64,000 bases of DNA from JBBROS01 sp963752225 (GCA_963752225.1 CAVVXS010000009.1:186001-250000); one strand, 5' to 3'. Numbered from the stretch's first letter, positions 26,020 to 35,277 are shown. Made by a program: numbers and translations. Notes: a model not told the origin generated them from the letters alone.

Positions 26020-27423
26020 TCATTCGGCGGGAAGCTCGGCCGGCATCGGCGGGGTACCGCCGGCTTCGATCGCGGCACCCGCTTCCAGCATCAGGTCCTC
26101 GCGGAAGCGAGCGCCGATCAGCTGCACGCCGACCGGCGCCGTGCCGACGCTGCCCGTGCTGACCACCAAGCCCGGCATCGCCAGGATTGGCAGCCCGGTC
26201 TGCACCAGCTGTGCCTCGAGCACCCGTGCCCACGCGTCCTTGCCCTGCATGTCCAGCCCGTCCGGGAACGGCAGCTCGCCGCTGACCGGGACCAGCAGCA
26301 ACGGCCATTCGGCCAGGAACCGGGTCCACTCCCGAACTACGGCGTTTCGCCGGGCCAAGGTGACCGGGATGGTGTCGGCCGGCAGGGCCTCGGCAAAGTC
26401 CTTCAGGCCGTGCATGACGGCGAGCGCACCCGGGTCGCCTTCACGCTCGACCGCCGCCCGGAAGCCGGCCCAGCCGTCACCGAGCCACAGCTTGACTTGC
26501 AGCTCGGTCGCTTCGCGGAACCCCGGTGTGGCGCCGATCTCCTCAACCACGTAGCCGGCCGCCTCGAGCCGCTTGGCTGCGTCCTTCAAGGCGGCGATCA
26601 CCTCGGGCGCCACCTTCATGCCATCCGGCCGCAAGCAGAGCGCGACCCGGCGCGGCGCCGGCGGGCCCTCGAACGGCACCGGGAGCCACCAGGGATCGCG
26701 CGGATCGCCCGGCATCATCGCCTGCAAACCCAGCTTCAGGTCCGCGACCGTGCGGGCCAGCGGCCCGGACACCGCCATCAGTTGCGGCCCGATCCCCCGC
26801 TCCGGCCCGCTCGGGTTCCACGCCGGCACCCGGCCGAGGCTCGGCCGCAGCCCGTGCACGCCGCACGCGTAAGCGGGGTAGCGGATCGAGCCGCCGATGT
26901 CGGTGCCGTGCGCCAGATGGCCGATGCCGGCCGCGACCGCGCTGGCAGCGCCGCCCGACGAGCCGCCCGGGGTCAAGGACAGGTCGCGCGGGTTCTTGGT
27001 CGCCCCGTGCAGCAGGTTGGACGTGAACCACCGCAGCGAGAAGGCAGGCGTGTTGGTGCGGCCGAGAATGACCGCGCCGGCCCGCTCCAGATTGTCCACC
27101 AACGGGTTGTTGTGCTCGGCGATCAGGTCCTTCTGGCTCGTGAGACCGTTGGTGGTGGCATAGCCCGCCTGGTCGGTGTTGACCTTGATCGTGACCGGCA
27201 CGCCGGCCAGCATCCCGGGATCGTCCCCTCGGCCGATCGCCGCATCGATCGCATCGGCGCGGGCCAGCACCGCATCGGGCCGGTGGTCGACGACGGCGTT
27301 GAGGGTAGGGTTGACGGCGTCCAGCCGGGCCAGCGCTGCCCGGGCGGCGTCCCGCGCGGACACCTCCCGCCGCCTGATCAGCCCGGACAGTTCGCTCGCG
27401 GACAGGCGCCAGATGTCGGTCAT
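26020..27423 (-). CDS. Amidase-signature family amidase
   Basis: 467 residues of the amidase-signature family, which hydrolyses carboxamides through a Ser-cisSer-Lys triad. The triad is visible as Lys80 (GVPVTIKVN), the cis-Ser in PGGSSGGAASAVAAG (about 155) and the nucleophile Ser179 in GTDIGGSIRYPA. It opens with IWRLSASELSGLIRRREVSA, the usual N-terminal helix. The start ATG is at 27423. A hairpin separates it from the histidine kinase upstream on the same strand. The natural substrate is unknown; no transamidosome gatB/gatC is nearby, so it is not GatA. Confidence 0.88.
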   Translation of the reverse strand: MTDIWRLSASELSGLIRRREVSARDAARAALARLDAVNPTLNAVVDHRPDAVLARADAIDAAIGRGDDPGMLAGVPVTIKVNTDQAGYATTNGLTSQKDLIAEHNNPLVDNLERAGAVILGRTNTPAFSLRWFTSNLLHGATKNPRDLSLTPGGSSGGAASAVAAGIGHLAHGTDIGGSIRYPAYACGVHGLRPSLGRVPAWNPSGPERGIGPQLMAVSGPLARTVADLKLGLQAMMPGDPRDPWWLPVPFEGPPAPRRVALCLRPDGMKVAPEVIAALKDAAKRLEAAGYVVEEIGATPGFREATELQVKLWLGDGWAGFRAAVEREGDPGALAVMHGLKDFAEALPADTIPVTLARRNAVVREWTRFLAEWPLLLVPVSGELPFPDGLDMQGKDAWARVLEAQLVQTGLPILAMPGLVVSTGSVGTAPVGVQLIGARFREDLMLEAGAAIEAGGTPPMPAELPAE

Positions 27424-27464
27424 GAGCAGGTCTCCGGTTTGCCTACTTAGGTCGAGAGCACTGC

Positions 27465-27486
27465 TCCCGAGCCGATTGGCTCGGGA
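27465..27486. terminator. Perfect 9-bp hairpin between kinase and amidase genes
   Basis: TCCCGAGCC-GATT-GGCTCGGGA is a perfect inverted repeat with a 4-nt loop. It is preceded at 27455-27465 by a smaller palindrome (GAGCACTGCTC). It lies downstream of the histidine kinase stop and upstream of the amidase start on the minus strand. No T tract follows on that strand, so termination would be weak; it could be a stabilising 3' hairpin instead. Confidence 0.45.
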
Positions 27487-27535
27487 AGCGCTCCAGGTGA
27501 AGCTTGCGGCGAACCGGCAAGCCGGTCCAGCCCGG

Positions 27536-29311
27536 CTATCCCGCGCCGACCTCGGCCATCGGGGCGTCCGCACGCCGTTCCGCCACCGGCAGGAACAGCG
27601 TCACCGCCGCGCCCTCCCCCGGTGCGCTGGTGATCGTCACATGGCCGCCGAGTTGGCGCACGAAGCCGAACACCTGGCTCAAGCCCAGGCCGGTGCCCTG
27701 CCCTGACGGCTTGGTGGTGAAGAACGGCTCGAACGCCTTGCCGATCACTTCCGCCGACATCCCGGCGCCGTTGTCGGCCAGCTCAATGGCGACGAACAGC
27801 CCCGGCTGCGCTTCCGCATTGACGGCCAGCGCCTCGGCGCCGAGCGTCACCGCCTCCGTGCGGATCACCAGCCGCGCGTCACGCCCGCGCCCTGCCATCG
27901 CGTCGCGCGCGTTGATCGCCATGTTCAGGATCGCCGCTTCCAGCTCCGCCGGGTCGGCGACGCAGATCGGCAGCCCGGCGGACGGCTCGAACACGACCGT
28001 GACGCCCGGCCCGACCGCTTGGCGCACGAGGCCGAGGAACTCTCCGACCACCGCATTCGCATCCAGTGGCACCGGCTGCAGCGGCTGCTTGCGCGAGAAC
28101 GCCAGCAGGCTTTTCGTCAGCGCCGCCCCGCGCCGCACCGCCTTGATCGCCATCGCCGTCAGCCGCGGGATCCGCTCGTCGTTCGGCGGCGACGCCCGTT
28201 GGATCAGCTCGAGGTTGCCGAGGATCGCGGTCAGCAGGTTGTTGAAGTCGTGCGCGATCCCGCCGGTCAGCTGGCCGACCGCCTCGAGCCGCTGCACGTG
28301 ACGCAACTGCAGCTCGGCCGTTTGCCGCTGCCGGACCTCCTTGCGCAAGCTGGCCAGGGCCCGCTGCTCGGCGGCGGCCCGGCGCAGCGCCAGGAGCGAC
28401 ACGCCGGCCAGGAACGCCGCCGCCAACGCCGCGACCGCGCCATACAGCAGCAGGTTGCGATACCACCGGTCGATCAGGACCGAGCGCTTGACCGAAAAGG
28501 CGACATAGACCGGGTAGGGCCCGACCCGGCGCACCGCGAGGTCCTGCACGGTGCCATCGCCGTCCGCCCGGCTGGACAATGGGCGCGACGGGCTTTCCGC
28601 GATCTGGCGCATGATCGGCGCGGTCGGCGGCAGCACGGCCGGTCCGCCGCGGTCCGGCCCGGCGGCCAGCACCGTGCCGTCCTCCCGCAGCAGCACCGCC
28701 GAGTGGTCGATCGGGGGCGACGCCTCGGCAAAGAACCGCTCGAAGTAGGTCGGGCTGATAGCGACATGGATGGTGCCGTCGAACGAGCCGTCCGCCGTTC
28801 GCAGGCCCCAGCTCAGGGCGAACGACAGGCGGGCCGTCGCCATGCCCCGATACGGTTCACTGATGAACAAGCTGCGCGGAGCGTCCCGGTGCACCTGGAA
28901 GAACTCGCGCTCGGCGATGTTGCTGCCGCGCGCCCAGGGCTGGCTGCCGGCACGGATATTGCCGTCACGGTCGGCGATCCAGACCGAAACGAGCTGGTCC
29001 ATCGGCGCCTTCAACCGGCGCAGGAAGTCGCTGTTCGCCGGGCTCGAGATCGCGGTCCAGCTCTCGCCTTCGATCCGCTCATCGACTTCGCCGATCGCGA
29101 GCTCGGCGGTCTCGAACACCTTGCGCGCGTGTTCCTGCAGGATCGCCGCGGTGCGCTCGATCGCGTCGTGGCCTTCCCGCAGCACGTCGGCGTAGTTCTG
29201 CCAGGCGGCCGCGGCGAACAGCGCCGCCGGCACGATCAGCGCGGCGGCCAGCACCGCGTGGTGCAGCCGAACCGAACTTGCCACCTCCGACCCAGCATCG
29301 GCGCCGGCCAT
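27536..29311 (-). CDS. Membrane sensor histidine kinase with periplasmic Cache-like domain
   Basis: 591 residues. TM1 is at about 17-38, followed by a periplasmic sensor region (about 40-285, DQLVSVWIADRDGNIRAGSQ is Cache-like) and TM2 at about 286-308. After a short coiled segment comes the HisKA domain, with His354 in GGIAHDFNNLLTAIL. The HATPase domain has the N box (NMAINARDAM), G1 (DNGAGM) and G2 (GQGTGLGLSQVFGFV). The AHDFNN type H-box is common in kinases that end without a fused receiver. No response regulator gene adjoins it, so the partner and signal are unknown. Confidence 0.88.
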   Translation of the reverse strand: MAGADAGSEVASSVRLHHAVLAAALIVPAALFAAAAWQNYADVLREGHDAIERTAAILQEHARKVFETAELAIGEVDERIEGESWTAISSPANSDFLRRLKAPMDQLVSVWIADRDGNIRAGSQPWARGSNIAEREFFQVHRDAPRSLFISEPYRGMATARLSFALSWGLRTADGSFDGTIHVAISPTYFERFFAEASPPIDHSAVLLREDGTVLAAGPDRGGPAVLPPTAPIMRQIAESPSRPLSSRADGDGTVQDLAVRRVGPYPVYVAFSVKRSVLIDRWYRNLLLYGAVAALAAAFLAGVSLLALRRAAAEQRALASLRKEVRQRQTAELQLRHVQRLEAVGQLTGGIAHDFNNLLTAILGNLELIQRASPPNDERIPRLTAMAIKAVRRGAALTKSLLAFSRKQPLQPVPLDANAVVGEFLGLVRQAVGPGVTVVFEPSAGLPICVADPAELEAAILNMAINARDAMAGRGRDARLVIRTEAVTLGAEALAVNAEAQPGLFVAIELADNGAGMSAEVIGKAFEPFFTTKPSGQGTGLGLSQVFGFVRQLGGHVTITSAPGEGAAVTLFLPVAERRADAPMAEVGAG

Positions 29312-29504
29312 GCACCTGTCCTACATTGCTCCGCGCCCGGCTATGCACCGTCGCGGCTTAAGGAACAACATCGGTGTCCGCCGCAGCAAGCAAACGCAGC
29401 TCGACCGCGACGCCCGGCTTGAATCCGGGCCACGGCCCAGCTTAGCTTCAGGGGCCGCAACGTTCCTGCCCGTGCGTCGCGTTGCGCCTCGAGGAGTGGT
29501 TCCG

Positions 29505-29717
29505 ATGACGTCCGAAACCTTTGTCCTGCTCAGCGGCACCCTGACGTTCGGCGCGCCGCTGGTGCTTGCCGTCCACGAACTTTTCGCACTCCGGCGGCGC
29601 CCGCAGGATGACGGCTGGGACCGCCGCACCGTTGAACCGCCGCCGCCGCCGAAACCGTTGCCGGATTGCCTCATTCCGCGACCGATCACTCGGGTGCGCG
29701 AACTCGAGGACGCTTGA
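29505..29717 (+). CDS. Small membrane protein, proline-rich tail (70 aa)
   Basis: One N-terminal transmembrane segment (FVLLSGTLTFGAPLVLAVHE), then a basic stop-transfer (LFALRRRPQ) and a Pro-rich cytoplasmic tail (VEPPPPPKPLPDCLIPRP) ending RVRELEDA. GAGGAG lies 8 bases before the ATG. I recall similar short proteins from related alphaproteobacteria but with no function. The divergent histidine kinase start is 193 bp upstream. Confidence 0.65.
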   Translation: MTSETFVLLSGTLTFGAPLVLAVHELFALRRRPQDDGWDRRTVEPPPPPKPLPDCLIPRPITRVRELEDA

Positions 29718-29846
29718 GCGCGTAGAAGCGGCGCCGCGTCCGTAATAAAGGATGCGCGTGCGAGCCGATGGCGGCGGGTGGTCCCCATCCGGCGAGCGTT
29801 CGGCCACGAGGTTTGTTGACGCGGGCGGTCCGCTTTGGAGTTGAGG

Positions 29847-30725
29847 TTGATCACAAGGCGGACGCTGTTGGCAACCGGGGCCGGTCTGGTCGGGGCTGGC
29901 GTATCGACGGCGAGCTACGCCTTCGCGATCGAGCCCGGCATCCGCCTGGTGGTCCAGGAATATGCCTTGTCGTTGCCGGGCTGGAGCCCGCGCCCGCCGA
30001 TGACGATCTGCATGGTGGCCGACATCCATGCCGGCGAGCCCTGGATGTCGCTCGACCGCGTCCAGCGTATCGTGGCTGCGGCGAACGAGCTCAAGCCTGA
30101 CCTGCACGTCGTGCTTGGTGACTTGCCGGCGCACTACCGGCTGGTGCGGCGGCGTGTGCCGATGGCCGACGTGGCGGCGGCGCTGGCGCGGCTCGACGCG
30201 CCGCTGGGGCGATTCGCCATCCTCGGCAACCATGATTGGTGGGACGATTGGGACGCGCAGCGGACCAAGGAAGCGCCGGCCATCCACCGCCTGCTCGAAC
30301 AGGCCGGCACCCCGGTGCTGGCCAACCGCGCGGTGACGCTGCCGCACGGGGATGGCGTGTGGCTGCTCGGCACCGACAGTTCCGAGGCGTTCGGACGGCA
30401 TCGCCGGGGCGCGGACAACCTGCCGCTGGCGCTGGCGCCGCTGGCCGCCGACGACCGGCCGGCGATCCTGTTGGCGCACGAGCCCGACCAGTTCGACGCC
30501 GTGCCGGACCGCGTTGCCCTCACCTTGTCGGGCCACACGCATGGCGGGCAGGTGCGCGTGCTGGGCTACTCCCCGATCGTGTCCTCGCGTTGGGGGAATC
30601 GTTACGCGTACGGGGTGGTGCAGCGGTCGAACCGCCGCATGATCGTGTCGGGCGGCCTGGGCTGCAGCAAGCTCCCCGTCCGGATCGGCGTTCCGCCTGA
30701 GTTAACGGTCGTCAAACTCACCTGA
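29847..30725 (+). CDS. Metallophosphoesterase
   Basis: About 292 residues of the calcineurin-like phosphoesterase family, YaeI/YkuE-like. The dimetal motifs are all visible: VADIHAG, LGDLPAHYRL, GNHDWWDDWD, LLAHEPD and SGHTHGGQV. The N-terminus carries a hydrophobic segment preceded by TRR, so it could be exported or membrane anchored. No ATG starts the frame: TTG 29847 is chosen because GGAG sits 6 bases upstream; TTG 29835 and 29841 are alternatives. YkuE-like members act on UDP-2,3-diacylglucosamine-like lipids or phosphodiesters; the substrate here is unknown. Confidence 0.82.
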   Translation: MITRRTLLATGAGLVGAGVSTASYAFAIEPGIRLVVQEYALSLPGWSPRPPMTICMVADIHAGEPWMSLDRVQRIVAAANELKPDLHVVLGDLPAHYRLVRRRVPMADVAAALARLDAPLGRFAILGNHDWWDDWDAQRTKEAPAIHRLLEQAGTPVLANRAVTLPHGDGVWLLGTDSSEAFGRHRRGADNLPLALAPLAADDRPAILLAHEPDQFDAVPDRVALTLSGHTHGGQVRVLGYSPIVSSRWGNRYAYGVVQRSNRRMIVSGGLGCSKLPVRIGVPPELTVVKLT

Positions 30726-30793
30726 CAATTCCGAACGGATGAGACTCGGAGGGAGGCCGTCGGCGCGCTTGAATGGGCCGCGGCCACCTCTTA

Positions 30794-30808
30794 TGTTGCA
30801 CTGCAACA
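30794..30808. promoter_or_regulatory. 15-bp perfect palindrome TGTTGCA-C-TGCAACA
   Basis: An exact odd-length inverted repeat in the 149-bp gap between the metallophosphoesterase and a small plus-strand gene, 67 bp before that gene's ATG. The symmetry and size are those of a dimeric repressor operator. It resembles TGCA-rich sites bound by PhaR-type regulators of polyhydroxybutyrate granule genes, but that match is from memory and no phasin gene is seen here. Confidence 0.4.
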
Positions 30809-30874
30809 CGACTACGGAAACGTCCTGCCCGACCACATCGCCGGCCTTCCGCCGGCCAACAGGGATCAGGATAG

Positions 30875-31060
30875 ATGACATCGTTCGAAACCATCGGCCA
30901 CGCTACGCTGCAGCTGTACGACGCGGAACTCGTGCTCGCCCGGCGCTTGCGGAACGGGCTCCGCGCGCTGCTACGGACCGGACCCGACGAAGACAGCTTG
31001 TCAGGCGCGAGCTTCTCGGAACTCGAGCCGGACCTCGCCAAGGAAAGGCGTCCCCGCTAG
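30875..31060 (+). CDS. Small hypothetical protein (61 aa)
   Basis: Short soluble protein (MTSFETIGHATLQLYDAELV, then LARRLRNGLRALLRTG) with an amphipathic helix and an acidic C-terminal half. AGGATAG precedes the ATG, and a perfect palindrome lies 67 bp upstream. It is convergent with cyoD, whose stop is 31 bp away. No family recognised. Coding status rests on the ribosome-binding site, the upstream operator-like site and lack of an alternative. Confidence 0.45.
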   Translation: MTSFETIGHATLQLYDAELVLARRLRNGLRALLRTGPDEDSLSGASFSELEPDLAKERRPR

Positions 31061-31090
31061 GCGCCGCTTCACGGCCGGAGCGCCGTCCGC

Positions 31091-31483
31091 TCAGCGCTGC
31101 ATGCGCATGATTTGCTCCATCGGCATCATGTTGTGGTTCATGTGATCCATGATCCACAACGAGCCGCCGATCAGCAGGAATACGATCAGCACGCCGAACG
31201 CGAGCGCCATGACGTTGTTGGTGCTGTCCGGGCCGCTCGTGATGTGCAGGAAGAACACGAGGTGGACGCCCATCTGCGCCACCGCCAGCACGCAGAGCGC
31301 GACCGGAATGCTCGGCGCCCACACCCAATCCGTGCCGGCGACCACGAACGACACGATCGTCAGCAGCACCGCGAAGCCTAGCCCGACCAGGTAACCGAGA
31401 TAACCTTCGGCATGATCATCGCTGCCGCCGTGCTCGTCACCGGGCGCGCGGTCGGCGGGATGCGGGTCGACCCGTTCGCTCAT
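31091..31483 (-). CDS. cyoD: Cytochrome bo3-type ubiquinol oxidase subunit IV
   Basis: 130 residues, three transmembrane helices (LGYLVGLGFAVLLTIVSFVV; IPVALCVLAVAQMGVHLVFF; NVMALAFGVLIVFLLIGGSL). The HLVFFLHI sequence is characteristic of CyoD. It ends in a Met/His-rich tail (DHMNHNMMPMEQIMRMQ). CyoD assists CuB/haem assembly in subunit I. The ATG overlaps the cyoC stop. It is the last gene of the cyoABCD operon; no cyoE (haem O synthase) follows in this window. Confidence 0.93.
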   Translation of the reverse strand: MSERVDPHPADRAPGDEHGGSDDHAEGYLGYLVGLGFAVLLTIVSFVVAGTDWVWAPSIPVALCVLAVAQMGVHLVFFLHITSGPDSTNNVMALAFGVLIVFLLIGGSLWIMDHMNHNMMPMEQIMRMQR

Positions 31484-32148
31484 GTGCCGGCTCCGATCAA
31501 GTACACGATGGTGAACAACGCCACCCAGATGATGTCCAGCGCGTGCCAGAACAGGCTAAAGCACAGCACGCGGCGCATGATGTCGTCGCGGAAACCCTTG
31601 GCGAACACCTGCGCCATCATCGTCAGCAGCCACAGCATGCCGATGCTGACGTGCAGCCCATGGCAGCCGACCAGCGCGAAAAACGCCGACAGGAAGCCGG
31701 AACGCTGCGGCCCGGCGCCCTGTTCGACCAGACCCACGAACTCCCTCACTTCGAGCAGCAGGAACAGCGCCCCAAGCGCGCAGGTCAGCGCCATGGCCGC
31801 CTGGAACCACAAGGCTTGGCGTCGCTGCGCGGCGATGCTGGCGACGCCGCAGGTGAAGCTCGAGGCGAGCAGGCAAGCCGTCTCGATGGCGACGTTGCGG
31901 AGATCGAACAGGTCCTTGCCCGACGGCCCGCCGGCGGTGGCGCTGAGCTGCACCACGTAGGCGGCGAAGAACGCCGCGAACATGATGATGTCGCTGAGCA
32001 GGAAGATCCAAAACCCGTAGCCGGCAATGATGCGCTTGGACGCCGGGCCGCGCTCGCCGTGCTCGGCGTGCTGCTGGTGGCCATGCCCGCGATGGCCCAT
32101 CCGGTACGGATCGGCCTTGCCCATCGTGGGCTGCAGCGTTCCGCTCAT
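31480..32148 (-). CDS. cyoC: Cytochrome bo3-type ubiquinol oxidase subunit III
   Basis: 222 residues with five transmembrane helices as in short CyoC proteins. Typical segments are GYGFWIFLLSDIIMFAAFFA, GCHGLHVSIGMLWLL and CFSLFWHALDIIWVALFTIV. The N-terminal extension is His-rich (YRMGHRGHGHQQHAEHGE). It starts at 32148 with a 4-bp overlap with cyoB and overlaps cyoD at its end. The subunit stabilises the oxidase core. Confidence 0.93.
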   Translation of the reverse strand: MSGTLQPTMGKADPYRMGHRGHGHQQHAEHGERGPASKRIIAGYGFWIFLLSDIIMFAAFFAAYVVQLSATAGGPSGKDLFDLRNVAIETACLLASSFTCGVASIAAQRRQALWFQAAMALTCALGALFLLLEVREFVGLVEQGAGPQRSGFLSAFFALVGCHGLHVSIGMLWLLTMMAQVFAKGFRDDIMRRVLCFSLFWHALDIIWVALFTIVYLIGAGT

Positions 32149-34151
32149 GCTGCGGTCGCCCGCAACCGCTCCAACGCTTCCTGGCGCGACTTGCGGTTGG
32201 CCCTGGCGATACGGGCGACCTCCTCCCAGGGGATCACCTCCTCGGTGCGGTCGCGCCACGCGAACACCACGAAAGTGGCAAACGCGCCCACCCCGCCCGC
32301 AGCAACCATCCACCAGATCTGCCAGATCAGCGCAAACCCCATGACGGTCGCAAAGAAGGCGCAGACGAAACCCGTCGCACTGTTGCGCGGTACCTCGATC
32401 GCCTCGTATTCGGGCTCCTCGCGCAGCCGCAGTTGCTCACGGGCGCGCTCCTTGATGCCCCAGTACGGCTCCTCGCCATCAACCTGCGGCAGGATGGCGA
32501 AGTTGAACGCGGGCGGCGGGGAAGCGGTGGACCACTCCAGCGAACGCCCGTCCCAGGGATCGCCGAACTCGTCCCGCAGCGACTCCCGCTGCCGGATGCT
32601 GACCACGAGCTGCGCGATCTGCAGCACGATCCCGGCCAGGATCACCGCGGCGCCCACGCCCGCGATCAGCAGCCATGGCCGCCACTCCGGGTTTTCGTAG
32701 TGCTGCATGCGCCGGGTCATGCCCATCAGCCCGACCACGTAAAGCGGCATGAACGCCAGATAGAAGCCAACCAGCCAGCACCAGAACGACGCGCGACCCA
32801 GCCCATCATGCAGCCTGAAGCCGAGCGCTTTGGGGAACCAGTAATTGTAGCCGGCGAATGCCCCGAACAGCACGCCGCCGATGATGACGTTGTGGAAATG
32901 CGCCACCAGGAACAGCGAGTTGTGCAGCACGAAGTCGGCCGGCGGCACCGCCAGCAGCACACCCGTCATGCCGCCGATCACGAACGTCACCATGAAGCCG
33001 ATTGCGAACAGCATCGGCGTCGAATAGGTGACCCGGCCGCCGTACATCGTGAACAGCCAGTTGAACACCTTCACCCCGGTCGGCACCGCGATGATCATCG
33101 ACATGATGCCGAAGATGGCGTTGACGTCGCCGCCGGCGCCCATGGTGAAGAAGTGGTGCAGCCAGACGGTGAAGGCGAGCACGAAGATCACCATCGTCGC
33201 CAGCACCATCGAGCGATAGCCGAACAGCGGCTTGCGCGAGAAGGTGGAGACCACCTCGGAGAAGATGCCGAACGCCGGCAGGATCAGGATGTAGACCTCC
33301 GGGTGGCCCCACGCCCAGATCAGGTTCATGAACATCATGACGTTGCCGCCGCCGTCGGCGGTGAAGAAGTGGAAACCGAGATAGCGGTCGAGCGACAGCA
33401 TCGCGAGCGTCGCCGTCAGGATCGGGAACGAACCGACGATCAGCAGGCTCGATGCGAGCGAGGTCCAGCAGAACATCGGCATGCGCAGGTAGGTCATGCC
33501 CGGCGCGTGCATTTTCAGAATCGTGGTAACGAAATTGACCCCGGTCAGCAGGGTGCCGACGCCGGAAATCTGCAATGCCCATAGGTAGTAGTCGACCCCG
33601 ACGCCGGGCGAGTAGGCGAGCTCGGACAATGGCGGGTAAGGCAGCCAGCCGGTGCGGGCGAACTCGCCGACCACAAGCGACAGGTTCACCAGCAGCGCCC
33701 CGGTGGCCGTCAGCCAGAAGCTGACGGAGTTCAGCGTCGGGAACGCCACGTCGCGCACGCCCAGCTGCAGCGGGACGACGAAGTTCATCAGCCCGATCAT
33801 GAACGGCATGGCGACGAAGAAGATCATCAGCGTGCCGTGGGCCGAGAAAATCTGATTGTAGTGCTCGGGCGGCAGATAGCCGTCCGATTGGAACGCAACC
33901 GCCTGCTGCGTCCGCATCATGATCGCATCGGTGAAGCCGCGCAGCAGCATCACTAGGGCCAGCAAGCAATACATGATGCCGACCCGCTTGTGGTCGACGC
34001 TCGTGATCCATTCCCGCCAAAGGAACGGCAGGTAGCCTTTCACCACGATCCAGCCGAGCGTGCCGGCGAGCACGACCCCGACCATGGCCGCGGCAATCAG
34101 AGGAATGGGTTGGTCGAACGGGATGGCCGACCAGGTAAGCTTGCCCAGCAT
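32145..34151 (-). CDS. cyoB: Cytochrome bo3-type ubiquinol oxidase subunit I
   Basis: 668 residues, the catalytic haem-copper subunit that reduces O2 to water and pumps protons. It contains WITSVDHKRVGIMY, the haem and CuB region WAWGHPEVYILILPAFG with the active-site His and cross-linked Tyr pattern, VWLHHFFTMGAG, and VAHFHNVIIGG carrying haem ligands. Length fits the CyoB group rather than the shorter CtaD. The start abuts the cyoA stop with no gap. Family identity as quinol oxidase follows from the absence of CuA in subunit II. Confidence 0.95.
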   Translation of the reverse strand: MLGKLTWSAIPFDQPIPLIAAAMVGVVLAGTLGWIVVKGYLPFLWREWITSVDHKRVGIMYCLLALVMLLRGFTDAIMMRTQQAVAFQSDGYLPPEHYNQIFSAHGTLMIFFVAMPFMIGLMNFVVPLQLGVRDVAFPTLNSVSFWLTATGALLVNLSLVVGEFARTGWLPYPPLSELAYSPGVGVDYYLWALQISGVGTLLTGVNFVTTILKMHAPGMTYLRMPMFCWTSLASSLLIVGSFPILTATLAMLSLDRYLGFHFFTADGGGNVMMFMNLIWAWGHPEVYILILPAFGIFSEVVSTFSRKPLFGYRSMVLATMVIFVLAFTVWLHHFFTMGAGGDVNAIFGIMSMIIAVPTGVKVFNWLFTMYGGRVTYSTPMLFAIGFMVTFVIGGMTGVLLAVPPADFVLHNSLFLVAHFHNVIIGGVLFGAFAGYNYWFPKALGFRLHDGLGRASFWCWLVGFYLAFMPLYVVGLMGMTRRMQHYENPEWRPWLLIAGVGAAVILAGIVLQIAQLVVSIRQRESLRDEFGDPWDGRSLEWSTASPPPAFNFAILPQVDGEEPYWGIKERAREQLRLREEPEYEAIEVPRNSATGFVCAFFATVMGFALIWQIWWMVAAGGVGAFATFVVFAWRDRTEEVIPWEEVARIARANRKSRQEALERLRATAA

Positions 34152-35108
34152 CTACTGCTCCGTCCGGTTCGAGACGTCGATCTTGGGATAACCCGCCTGC
34201 GGGCCTGGCGCCGGCGGGATCTGCTGCGTGACGACCTGCTCGAACAACGCCGGGTCCGCATCACGATAGGTGAACGGCGCCACCTTGATGCTCTGCTTGG
34301 CAAGCTCGTCATAGGCCTTGCGGTCCAGCGTCGCTCCACCGCCGCGGGTTTGCGCGACCCAGGCGTCGAACTCCGGCTGGGTCACCGCGTGCACGTCGAA
34401 GGTCATGTCGGAGAAGCCGTCGCCGCTGAAATGGGACGAGATGCCGGCGAAGGTGCCGGGCCGGTCGGCGATCAGGTTCAGCTGCGACGACATGCCGCTC
34501 ATGGCGTAGATTTGGCTGCCGAGTTGCGGCACGAAGAATCCGTTCATCACGCTCGCTGAGGTCAGGGTGAAATGGACGGGCACGTTGGCCGGCAGCATGA
34601 GCTGGTTGACCGCCGCCACATGCTGGTCCGGGTAGATGAACAGCCATTTCCAGTCGAGCGAGACCACTTGCACGTCGAGCGGCTTGGCCTCCGACGCCAG
34701 CGGCTTGGCCGGGTCGAGCTCATGCGAGCTGATCCAGGTCACGCCGCCCAGCAGCATGACCGTCAGCGCCGGCACGCCCCACACGACGAGCTCGATCTGG
34801 CCGGAGTAAGTCCAGTCCGGCAGGTATTTCGCCCGCGCGTTGTCGGCCCGGAACCACCAGGCAAAGGCAAGTGTGGCGACGATCGTGGGTACGACGATGG
34901 CCAGCATGATCGCCAGGGAGTCGATCAGGATCTGCCGCTCGGCAACCCCTACCATCCCTTGCGGGTCCAGCACGCCACGGCTGCAGCCCGTGAGCAGCAC
35001 GGGGAGCAGCGCGACCCAAAGGCCGAATACGGCCCGGCGGCCCCGATGGAGCCCTCCCGGGCCGCCGCGACCCCGGCAGGGTCGGATCGACGCGTGATTG
35101 TGTGACAA
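34152..35108 (-). CDS. cyoA: Cytochrome bo3-type ubiquinol oxidase subunit II
   Basis: About 318 residues. A lipoprotein signal (VFGLWVALLPVLLTGC) is followed by two transmembrane helices and a periplasmic cupredoxin domain. The domain contains VVSLDWKWLFIYPD and TSASVMNGFFVPQLGSQIYA, but none of the CuA cysteines, which marks a quinol oxidase rather than a cytochrome c oxidase. The chosen start is TTG 35108, six bases after AAGGAG; the frame is open further to an ATG at 35174 without such a site. First gene of the operon; a small membrane-protein gene lies upstream on the same strand. Confidence 0.9.
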   Translation of the reverse strand: MSHNHASIRPCRGRGGPGGLHRGRRAVFGLWVALLPVLLTGCSRGVLDPQGMVGVAERQILIDSLAIMLAIVVPTIVATLAFAWWFRADNARAKYLPDWTYSGQIELVVWGVPALTVMLLGGVTWISSHELDPAKPLASEAKPLDVQVVSLDWKWLFIYPDQHVAAVNQLMLPANVPVHFTLTSASVMNGFFVPQLGSQIYAMSGMSSQLNLIADRPGTFAGISSHFSGDGFSDMTFDVHAVTQPEFDAWVAQTRGGGATLDRKAYDELAKQSIKVAPFTYRDADPALFEQVVTQQIPPAPGPQAGYPKIDVSNRTEQ

Positions 35109-35242
35109 GCAAAGCTCCTTGCATCGATCGGACGCGTCTATGGCGGAAGCTTGCCACGACCGCCATCCAGACAAGACCCGCAGGCGCAGAGGATCGCCGT
35201 CAGTTGATCGGCGTCGCCAAATCGTAAAGCTTCAGTCGAGCC

Positions 35243-35271
35243 GCCCCGGCGCCAGCGCAGCGAGCCGGGGC
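35243..35271. terminator. GC-rich hairpin upstream of cyoA
   Basis: GCCCCGGC (35243-35250) pairs with GCCGGGGC (35264-35271) around a 13-nt loop. It sits 7 bp past the stop of the small membrane-protein gene and 135 bp before the cyoA start on the same strand. No T run follows, so it may attenuate or process the transcript rather than fully terminate it. Confidence 0.4.
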
Positions 35272-35277
35272 GACCGG

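Noticed and set aside
26020..27423. GatA subunit of the tRNA-dependent amidotransferase
   Set aside because: It belongs to the same superfamily, but no gatB/gatC is adjacent and its overall sequence is that of a stand-alone amidase.
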